A stretch of 64,000 nt of DNA from Bacteroidota bacterium (GTDB lineage: Bacteria > Bacteroidota > Bacteroidia > Flavobacteriales > Flavobacteriaceae): positions 124,001 to 188,000 of the forward strand of contig JAEXIT010000012.1 of assembly GCA_023446155.1 (NCBI GenBank), given 5' to 3'. Positions within the stretch are counted from its first letter, which is position 1; every line of letters starts with the position of its first letter. The position numbers were made by a program, and so were the translations under genes. Below, one piece after another: positions 37,454 to 43,930 of the stretch. Under the pieces are notes generated by a model, which was given only the letters and a program-made list of their open reading frames with translations, was not told where the DNA came from and searched no databases.

Positions 37454-37975
37454 ATGGCTATTCTGGTTTGTTATTATAAAGAGGAAATAAGTGTTGACAG
37501 GGCATTAAATGCTTTGGTCGCGATATTTAATATACCCAAAAATCAAATAAATGAGGTCAATAATTTTGATGAATCTGCTGTAATTAATTTTAAGATAACA
37601 CAGCTTAGTGATTCGTGTATTTTTAATTTTCAATTAGAGGTCTTTCTTTTAAAAGAAACTATTTTATCATCGGAAATATATAATAACTTACTGTTGGTTA
37701 TTGAACTAAAAAAAATAATTGGCCTAGATTTTCTCATTAATGACGAAAGCGATAACCCATATAGTTGGTTACTATTAAAAGATCATAGATTATTTTTAGT
37801 TGAACAAGATGATGATTTTGATGAAGGGATTGATATTAACCCTAATAATCAAATGGAATTGGACATAAAAAAAGTATTGAATATATTACCTCAAAAAAAA
37901 GATATATTAGATAATTCTTTTGAAATTCCATACTTTGTTAAGGACTCAAATTCATGGATAAAATGCTCTATATAG
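37454..37975 (+). CDS. Putative immunity protein for the expressed Rhs toxin
   Basis: An acidic 173-residue cytoplasmic-looking protein without signal or membrane segment. Its ATG lies two bases after the Rhs stop, and a strong terminator ends the operon behind it. It contains DESDNPYSW and the acidic run EQDDDFDEGID. In polymorphic-toxin loci the gene directly after the toxin tail is normally its cognate immunity gene; that is the whole basis for the call. I recognise no family. Base composition is markedly AT-rich compared with the Rhs core. Confidence 0.6.
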   Translation: MAILVCYYKEEISVDRALNALVAIFNIPKNQINEVNNFDESAVINFKITQLSDSCIFNFQLEVFLLKETILSSEIYNNLLLVIELKKIIGLDFLINDESDNPYSWLLLKDHRLFLVEQDDDFDEGIDINPNNQMELDIKKVLNILPQKKDILDNSFEIPYFVKDSNSWIKCSI

Positions 37976-38026
37976 ATTGAATAGAACAATCCGATAATTT
38001 GCATTCAGATTTGAATGTTCAAAACA

Positions 38027-38068
38027 AAAGGGGGCTGACTCACTTTTGAGTCAGCCCCCTTTATTTTT
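38027..38068 (+). terminator. Strong terminator ending the Rhs operon
   Basis: A perfect 16-bp stem (AAAGGGGGCTGACTCA 38027-38042 with TGAGTCAGCCCCCTTT 38047-38062) has a CTTT loop and a T-run. It is placed between the expressed immunity gene and the inverted cassette A. Confidence 0.95.
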
Positions 38069-38146
38069 AATAAATGAAGATTTTTTCAAACGTACAACAC
38101 GTAAAAAGACAGATTTCATTACGTTATTCAATTTTAGTCATTGCTT

Positions 38147-38728
38147 TTATTTATGAACAATATCCCAATCTTCAATTACATATGAATCCAATAGTCCCTT
38201 TCTAGCTTTTGCAACAAACAAATACTCATCTTGATTCTTTTCAATATAAATCTTAGACATTATTGCTCCATGTGCATAAATGATATATTCTTTTCCTTTA
38301 TACTCATAATAGAATGAGCTGTTCTTTGAATAATCAGTCAAGCCGGTTATTTTACATTTAATAGTCTCTATTGGATTATTTTTTGCGAATGACTTATTAT
38401 ATAAATTAAATGGAAGTAATAGGATTCCGCTGATAAAAAAAGCTATAAATGTTTTTTTAATGACATTAAATAAAATGAAAAGTACTTTATCTGTTTTGTC
38501 TTTATTCGTCTTTATTTCCGAGATATCCTTTGGCAAAGTCGCAATTAATAATCCTAAAAATAAAACACAAAATAGAATTGTAAACAAGAAACTAGGGTAT
38601 CCCATAGTTTCTTGTTTTGTTTTAAGATAAAACCAATATAAAGTAAGAATAACAATAAGTATCGCAATAATAAATGATTTATTCTTACTATTAATCTTTA
38701 ATTCCTCGTATTCCTTTTTGTCCTTCAT
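38147..38728 (-). CDS. Putative membrane immunity protein of orphan cassette A
   Basis: About 193 residues from the Met at 38728; an upstream Met pair at 38752 and 38749 would deepen the overlap with cassette A. It has three likely membrane segments (FIIAILIVILTLYWFYL, FLFTILFCVLFLGLLIATL, TFIAFFISGILLLPFNLY) and a C-terminal soluble part with YYEYKGKEYIIYAHG. The coding start overlaps the 3' end of cassette A. Toxin-neighbour position and membrane topology fit immunity against a toxin acting at or crossing the inner membrane; this is inference. No family recognised. Confidence 0.6.
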   Translation of the reverse strand: MKDKKEYEELKINSKNKSFIIAILIVILTLYWFYLKTKQETMGYPSFLFTILFCVLFLGLLIATLPKDISEIKTNKDKTDKVLFILFNVIKKTFIAFFISGILLLPFNLYNKSFAKNNPIETIKCKITGLTDYSKNSSFYYEYKGKEYIIYAHGAIMSKIYIEKNQDEYLFVAKARKGLLDSYVIEDWDIVHK

Positions 38729-39584
38729 CGATTGCTTTTTTAGCAGCATCATCTCTAAGTTTATATTTAATGTGTTTTTTGGCTTGATTAATTGATTGCC
38801 TAGCCGTTTTATCTACTTTCTTGGAATACCGTGCAAGTTTTTGTGCGCTTTCTCCACTTTTCACCTTCCTCATGAATCTTTTGGATTGATCCGCTAGTTT
38901 CTTATTTGTGACTTTGAGTTCTTTCAACATATCGCCAGCCCGATCACCAAAACCAAACTCATAAAGTGTGGATATAGCGGCACTCATCAAAACTTGATCA
39001 TAATCACTCATAAGCTTTTTAAAACTAAAATCACCATAAGCGTCATTATACTTACCAGACGCTACATTTTTCATTACTTCATTAGAAATGTTTTTTACCA
39101 TATCGACAGTCATTTTACCAATCTTCGTTCTACTGAGCCTTGCAATTTTGACTGCAACTCCAGTAAACGCAGGTGCGACAACAGCTATACCTACGGCTTT
39201 AGCTCCTTCATATGAAGCTGCTTTCCAGTTAATTTTATCAAAAGCTCTATCTGGATTATCACCCTTGATAATATTAGTCATGAAATCTAAACCGGCCTCC
39301 AGACCAAAAGCAACAACTCCTTCAAATATAGCCGTTATTGGATCTTCTCCATCCGGATCTTTAAAAAGGATAGGACTATCAAAACTAAAATTATATGTTG
39401 AGAAATCTGGATGTTTTTTCTCTAATGGATCAGGAGCAAACCATCTACTAACTCTAGGATCATACATCCTCGCTCCAAAGTCATAACTATCACCTTCTCC
39501 GCCTTTTAACTCGTTATCCATCTCCATTCCATTAAACCCGTAACGATATGATTCTGAGGCTTCATGACGGTTTGGTACCAGCAT
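38691..39584 (-). CDS. Orphan Rhs C-terminal cassette A (truncated core plus toxin)
   Basis: This is a headless Rhs tail of 297 residues from ATG 39584; the frame is open for about 16 more codons upstream to a TAA, reading SYPFG just before the ATG. It begins MLVPNRHEASESYRYGFNG, continues with ARMYDPRVSRWFAPDPLEKK instead of the RFLSIDPLEK core of the expressed gene, and then enters a unique domain with hydrophobic helices (FTGVAVKIARLSR) and a basic C-terminus (KKAIDEGQKGIRGIKD). There is no signal peptide, no barrel and no obvious promoter, so it is likely a silent donor module rather than an expressed protein. It shares the 57-bp block with the main Rhs gene in inverted orientation. Toxin type unknown. 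Confidence 0.75.
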   Translation of the reverse strand: MLVPNRHEASESYRYGFNGMEMDNELKGGEGDSYDFGARMYDPRVSRWFAPDPLEKKHPDFSTYNFSFDSPILFKDPDGEDPITAIFEGVVAFGLEAGLDFMTNIIKGDNPDRAFDKINWKAASYEGAKAVGIAVVAPAFTGVAVKIARLSRTKIGKMTVDMVKNISNEVMKNVASGKYNDAYGDFSFKKLMSDYDQVLMSAAISTLYEFGFGDRAGDMLKELKVTNKKLADQSKRFMRKVKSGESAQKLARYSKKVDKTARQSINQAKKHIKYKLRDDAAKKAIDEGQKGIRGIKD

Positions 39585-39597
39585 CCCAAACGGATAG
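39541..39597 (-). repeat. 57-bp Rhs junction block, copy 2 (cassette A, inverted)
   Basis: On the minus strand this matches the block at 36419-36475 with one mismatch (CTGG for CTAG). Identity drops sharply upstream of it, at ATTCCTATCCG. Confidence 0.9.
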
Positions 39598-39686
39598 GAA
39601 TAAAAAGACTTAAAATTCTGACGAAATATATTAGCAATCAGTGCTTATTTTCCATCCCTAACTAATATTTTTGGAGAAATATTACC

Positions 39687-40733
39687 ATGAAAAAAGCGAC
39701 CCCTATAGCGCCACTATTTAAACAATTTATACGAGATACGGAAACCGGAAAACGTTTGAAAAAAAATGGTGAACGAATCAAACCGGATTCGATACAAAAT
39801 TACCACTATGTACTACAAAATCTGATTCAGTTTTCAAGCGATACCCGTTTTGAATTGCGGATTTGTGATGCGTCAAAACTGAATAAAAGAGAATTGCAAT
39901 CGGAGAAAAACTACTGGAAAAAATTCTATCAGAAATTTACAGATTATTTATACAAAAAAGGCTGCCATGACAATTATGTCGGCTCTAACATTAAAGTCAT
40001 TCGGGTATTTTTCAACTATTTAAAAAATGACAAAGATTTCTTTACCGGTGATTTCCAACGGTTGTTTTATGTCCGAAAAGAAGAAATTGAAATTCTGGTT
40101 TTGTCCCCGGAACAATTAAAATTCCTGATTCACGATAAAGAATTTGAAAATAGCTTATCGGAAAGCAACCGTCGGATCAAAGATATTTTTGTTTTTGGAT
40201 GTACAACGGGATTGCGATACTCCGATATTTTTCTGCTGACGAATAAAAACTTTGAAAAAGTAGAAAATGACTGGTATTTAAAACTAAAATCGAAGAAAAC
40301 CAAAACCTTTAGTCATATCAAACTCCCGGCTTACGCTGTTACTATTTACCAAAAGTATCAGTCTAAAAATGTTAAAAATCCGGTATTTGGAAAAACAAGT
40401 CTGTTCAACTTTAATAAAAGTCTGAAGCAAATAGGTGAATTAGCCAATTTTACGGCTTCTGTTGAAGTTTCCCGGGAAAAACAAGGGAAGCGCCTGACAA
40501 AACAAAATAACAAAGCTGCTAATCGTTTTTGCGACAAAATGAGTTCGCATATGATGCGGAGAACCGCGATTACAACATTACTTATTTTGGGTATGCCGGA
40601 ACACCTAGTTCGGAAAATAAGCGGCCATAGTCATGCGAGTGGTTCGTTTAATCGCTATGTACACTATGCTCAGGTGTATATCGACAAAGAAATTGAAAAA
40701 GTACATTTGAAACTGGAAAACAGCATGCAATAG
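39687..40733 (+). CDS. Tyrosine recombinase inside the Rhs cassette array
   Basis: A 348-residue tyrosine recombinase/integrase. A SAM-like core-binding domain (residues about 15-115, NYHYVLQNLIQF, YVGSNIKVIRVFFNYL) is followed by the catalytic domain with R177 (TTGLRYSD), a lysine in KLKSKKTKTF, H288 and R291 (HMMRRTAIT), H314 (SGHSHASG) and the likely nucleophile Y324 (FNRYVHYA). No arm-type DNA-binding domain is visible, so it is closer to Xer/transposon-type enzymes than to phage integrases with arm sites. It has 102 bp upstream, shared with the headless start of cassette A. Placement between inverted cassettes suggests a role in cassette rearrangement; a leftover of a mobile element is the alternative. 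Confidence 0.9.
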   Translation: MKKATPIAPLFKQFIRDTETGKRLKKNGERIKPDSIQNYHYVLQNLIQFSSDTRFELRICDASKLNKRELQSEKNYWKKFYQKFTDYLYKKGCHDNYVGSNIKVIRVFFNYLKNDKDFFTGDFQRLFYVRKEEIEILVLSPEQLKFLIHDKEFENSLSESNRRIKDIFVFGCTTGLRYSDIFLLTNKNFEKVENDWYLKLKSKKTKTFSHIKLPAYAVTIYQKYQSKNVKNPVFGKTSLFNFNKSLKQIGELANFTASVEVSREKQGKRLTKQNNKAANRFCDKMSSHMMRRTAITTLLILGMPEHLVRKISGHSHASGSFNRYVHYAQVYIDKEIEKVHLKLENSMQ

Positions 40734-40783
40734 ACGTTTCTGCTATTATTTCCAAAGATATTATTGATCAATAAAAAAACAAA

Positions 40784-40817
40784 GAGGGCAATCTAGTTAA
40801 GACTATTGATTGCCCTC
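40784..40817 (-). terminator. Terminator overlapping the ompH-like stop
   Basis: A 10-bp stem (GAGGGCAATC 40784-40793 with GATTGCCCTC 40808-40817) is followed by a T-run on the minus strand. The stem uses the last codons of the gene at 40803. Confidence 0.75.
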
Positions 40818-41312
40818 GTATTTTTTATTAATATAGAGGATCAACTCGTTGGTGATATCTACTGTTTCTTTAGCAAAGAGAACAGATCGTTTGTTTTCGG
40901 ATCCCAAGATAAAATCGTAGTTTTTGTCTTTTGAAAAATCGGTCGTATAACCATTAATTCTCGACCAGATTTTAGCCGATTCTTCAGTGGCAAATTGCTG
41001 GTTAAAAGCTTCGAACTCTTGTTTTTTGGCGATCAACTCACGGGTAATCGCTTCTTTTTGTATTTCGGAAGCACCTTCCTGTTGCAAGACAACATATAAA
41101 CTATCTAAAACTTTTTTTCGGGTGTTAAATTCCTGTTCACCTCTTTTTTTCAGTTCTTTAGTCATGTTAAAGCCATCAAAAAGCCTAACATTATCCACAA
41201 AAACAATTTTAGGACTATTATTAGCTATAAAGAAAGTAGCAGCTCCAACGACGATCAACAAAAACAAAGCAATGTTTGTAATGACTAAAATACGGAATTT
41301 ATTTTCGAACAC
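40803..41312 (-). CDS. OmpH/Skp-like periplasmic chaperone family protein
   Basis: A 169-residue protein with one N-terminal membrane segment (ILVITNIALFLLIVVGAATFF) that probably anchors it, then IVFVDNVRLFDGFNMTKEL, the short beta-part of Skp/OmpH, a long charged coiled-coil stretch (residues about 55-115) and a closing LGSENKRSVLFAKETVDITNEL. Skp-like proteins hold unfolded outer-membrane proteins in the periplasm. Here it lies alone between the recombinase and cassette B, facing the recombinase. It may be a host gene split from its neighbours by cassette insertion or may help Rhs export; neither is shown. Confidence 0.8.
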   Translation of the reverse strand: MFENKFRILVITNIALFLLIVVGAATFFIANNSPKIVFVDNVRLFDGFNMTKELKKRGEQEFNTRKKVLDSLYVVLQQEGASEIQKEAITRELIAKKQEFEAFNQQFATEESAKIWSRINGYTTDFSKDKNYDFILGSENKRSVLFAKETVDITNELILYINKKYEGNQ

Positions 41313-41533
41313 GGTTTTACTTGTTAAATTTCATCAAAAGTAAAACTATTTCCGTAATAAAAACTCCTATCTTTAAATTAAATTTTAACCCATAATTACG
41401 TTCATTTTTAGCCTATAATTGCTGTTGAAATCGGCACATCTTTAAAGGCCTTTTTTACCATAATCAGCATTTTTATCAAATCTTATATCTCAATTAAGCA
41501 CTTGAAATTGTTTTGATTACATAAAAATAATTC

Positions 41534-41590
41534 CTATCCGTTTGGGATGCTGGTACCAAACCGCCACGAAGCCTCAGAATCATATCGTTA
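41534..41590 (+). repeat. 57-bp Rhs junction block, copy 3 (cassette B, direct)
   Basis: Three mismatches to 36419-36475, all silent at the protein level. Flanking upstream DNA (TTCC before CTATCCG) is shared with cassette A, not with the expressed gene. Confidence 0.9.
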
Positions 41591-42947
41591 CGGGTTTAAC
41601 GGAATGGAGATGGATAACGAGTTAAAAGGCGGAGAAGGAAATGGAATTGATTACGACAAAAGATTCTTTGACCCGAGAGTTGGCAGATTCTTATCTATTG
41701 ATCCTCTGGAGAAAGAGTTTCCGTGGTATACTCCATACCAGTTTGCTGGAAATACCCCTATTCAAGCAATCGATTTAGATGGTGCAGAGGAATATCACTA
41801 TACCAGAACTTGGGTTAATGGTAAGCCTATATTTAAATATTCTCACAAAAATGACATTTATGAATACCAGTGGAATCCTCATAAAAATACCCAATCAAGT
41901 GTAGGATTTTATCTTTGGGAACAAGTTAAAAACCCTAAAAAACTATATGTTGCTCATCAAGAAAGAGATGGTACCTGGGAAGAATTTGACAAAGTTACGT
42001 TTATAACTTATGATGAGAGCTGGACCTATACCTCTTATGATAACATGATCAATCGAAAAGATGGCGATTATGGGGGAGAAAGGTATATGCATTATGCCAT
42101 GAAAGGCTTACAAGCTGTAAGTGAGGAACAAAGAATGCAAGGCGGTGGCGGTCATATTACATTTAGAGGTGGAAGAATTGTTAAAGCATTGAAAAAAGTA
42201 AAACCTTGTGGCTGTTTTACATCAGGAACCCAAGTTTATACTGAAACCGGATATAAAAATATTGAAGACATTAAAATAGGAGATAAAGTATGGGCATATA
42301 GCGAAGATTCTAAAAAATTGAGCTTAAAAGAAGTCATTGATACATTTACAAGGGAGTTTAAACAAGTCTATAAAATTTATTTTGATGATGAAGTCTTAGA
42401 AGCAACTCACGAACATCCGTTTTTTATCGGAGGAAAATGGTTAAAAGTTGACGAACTGAAAGTAGGTGATTTACTAACCCTTTATGATGGCAGTACTAAG
42501 CCTATTTTAAAAATTGAGTTCGTTGAAGGTAATTTTACAGTCTATAATTTCACTGTTGATCAATATCATACGTATTATGTTTCAAAATACAATGTTCTTG
42601 TTCATAACGGCGGTCCTTGTGATTTCGGTTTTATGTGGCAACCTCATAAGACTGTTGCAACTGATGTTTTATCAAAAGGTGTTCATGGAGATGTTTTTCA
42701 TAGAGGTAAAAAAATAACTGAAATTGGCTTTGAGGTTACAGACGATGGAGAAATATTTTATAATATTGTTGGAAAAAAGGTAGGAACAGATCAACAAAAA
42801 ATTGTAAAACAGGCTTTTAATAATAAATTAAAAGATCCAAATTTTAAAAGTGAATTAAAAGAACAAGCGCAAAAGCATTTGGATGGAGGTCAATTAAAAG
42901 GTACAAATAGAGAAAAGAAACTGCAAAAAATAGTTGATAAACTTTAA
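41547..42947 (+). CDS. Orphan Rhs C-terminal cassette B with HINT domain and toxin
   Basis: A headless Rhs tail of 466 residues. It keeps the whole pre-toxin core of the expressed gene (RFLSIDPLEKEFPWYTPYQF, then AIDLDGAEEYHYT) and diverges directly after YHYT. A HINT domain spans residues 223-354: it starts at CFTSGTQVYTETGYKNIEDI, contains ATHEHPFFIGGKW and FTVDQYHTYYVSKYNVLVHN, and ends at VHNG. HINT domains in polymorphic toxins cut themselves and release the following domain, here the last 112 residues (PCDFGFMWQPHKTV to the end), a small basic toxin I do not recognise. No signal peptide, so likely a silent donor. The partner gene follows after 5 bases. Confidence 0.82.
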   Translation: MLVPNRHEASESYRYGFNGMEMDNELKGGEGNGIDYDKRFFDPRVGRFLSIDPLEKEFPWYTPYQFAGNTPIQAIDLDGAEEYHYTRTWVNGKPIFKYSHKNDIYEYQWNPHKNTQSSVGFYLWEQVKNPKKLYVAHQERDGTWEEFDKVTFITYDESWTYTSYDNMINRKDGDYGGERYMHYAMKGLQAVSEEQRMQGGGGHITFRGGRIVKALKKVKPCGCFTSGTQVYTETGYKNIEDIKIGDKVWAYSEDSKKLSLKEVIDTFTREFKQVYKIYFDDEVLEATHEHPFFIGGKWLKVDELKVGDLLTLYDGSTKPILKIEFVEGNFTVYNFTVDQYHTYYVSKYNVLVHNGGPCDFGFMWQPHKTVATDVLSKGVHGDVFHRGKKITEIGFEVTDDGEIFYNIVGKKVGTDQQKIVKQAFNNKLKDPNFKSELKEQAQKHLDGGQLKGTNREKKLQKIVDKL

Positions 42948-42952
42948 AGAAC

Positions 42953-43429
42953 ATGGATTTTTCAAATTTTATATTCAACGGAAATATTGACGATTTACAT
43001 ATTGGAGCTAATATTAAGGAATCTAATTTAAATCTGGAAAATATAACCGAACAAGAGGGAGACATTCCTGCATTATACCAATTATCGGGTAATGACAACT
43101 ATTTTCAGATAACCACATTGAACGGTTTAGTGATAGGCATCTCCTATGATTTTGAATATGAGATCGACGATTATTGGCCTATTAGTTTTAATGAACACGT
43201 GTATTCTATTGGATATAAAACCAATATCAATGATTTTATTGAGTTTATAAAGCGAGTAAAACAGCCATTTAATATTATTGATCATGTCCATTCTACCGAG
43301 GTTGAAATTGCAGAAAGCGGAGTCTCTTTGAAATTTATTAATACTGGACTTTCTTCCAATTTATGCAAAGCGTATATATTTGACATGTCCTTATATAATA
43401 AGATTAGAGTAAGACTATCCGATAATTAA
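42953..43429 (+). CDS. Putative immunity protein of cassette B
   Basis: An acidic 158-residue soluble protein starting five bases after the cassette B stop and ended by a terminator at 43463. Features include DFEYEIDDYWPISF and VHSTEVEIAESGVSL. No family recognised. Immunity is inferred from its place after the toxin tail and from its acidity against a basic toxin. Confidence 0.6.
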   Translation: MDFSNFIFNGNIDDLHIGANIKESNLNLENITEQEGDIPALYQLSGNDNYFQITTLNGLVIGISYDFEYEIDDYWPISFNEHVYSIGYKTNINDFIEFIKRVKQPFNIIDHVHSTEVEIAESGVSLKFINTGLSSNLCKAYIFDMSLYNKIRVRLSDN

Positions 43430-43462
43430 TGAATTTCAAACACTGATTTAGAAATTAAGCAA

Positions 43463-43497
43463 GCAAAAAACCTAACTCTAAAAGTTAGGTTTTTTGC
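43463..43497. terminator. Bidirectional terminator between cassettes B and C
   Basis: A perfect 15-bp stem (GCAAAAAACCTAACT 43463-43477 with AGTTAGGTTTTTTGC 43483-43497) with a 5-base loop. T-runs lie inside both arms, so it works for either strand. Confidence 0.85.
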
Positions 43498-43563
43498 TTT
43501 AAAGCTATGTGTAAATAGAATTAATTTTCGTAGTATCATTTCTTAACACACCCTTCAGTACTT

Positions 43564-43929
43564 TTATACCAATCGAGGATCTGGAAAAACAAACTTTTCG
43601 CTAGTTTGATCAAACTCCAAACCGTTAATCTCATAATTTAAAGCTTCTGAAAGTGCTTTAATAGTTGAAAACATTACTAAAAAGGCATTAGTATCTACAG
43701 GTAACCAGTCTACTTTATAGATAGTAACCTTTAACCCCCTATCCTCCTTTCTGCTAAAATATTCAAAGAACAATAAAACACCTGCTTCACAAAATGCTCT
43801 CCATGTTATATCAGCTGTATAATTTATTTCCAGCTTATGTTTTTGTTCATTTAAAAGTTCAACGTCAAAATCTATTTTAACGTAATATCCTTTCTTTCCT
43901 ACTTGTTTTCTAAAAATAAAGTTTTTCAT
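43564..43929 (-). CDS. Putative immunity protein of cassette C
   Basis: A 121-residue soluble protein whose ATG lies one base past the TAA of cassette C. It has an N-terminal beta-like part (GKKGYYVKIDFDVELL) and a helical middle (ITWRAFCEAGVLLFFEYF). No recognised family; the immunity role rests on position. AT-rich like the other partner genes. Confidence 0.6.
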   Translation of the reverse strand: MKNFIFRKQVGKKGYYVKIDFDVELLNEQKHKLEINYTADITWRAFCEAGVLLFFEYFSRKEDRGLKVTIYKVDWLPVDTNAFLVMFSTIKALSEALNYEINGLEFDQTSEKFVFPDPRLV

Positions 43930-43930
43930 C

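Noticed and set aside
39687..40733. Prophage or integrative element around the recombinase
   Set aside because: No phage structural, conjugation or replication genes, no tRNA target and no flanking direct repeats other than the Rhs blocks.
41547..42947. Intein in an Rhs protein
   Set aside because: The HINT domain is not flanked by a split host domain; it lies between Rhs core and a terminal toxin domain and lacks a C-terminal extein pattern typical of inteins. A polymorphic-toxin HINT fits better.
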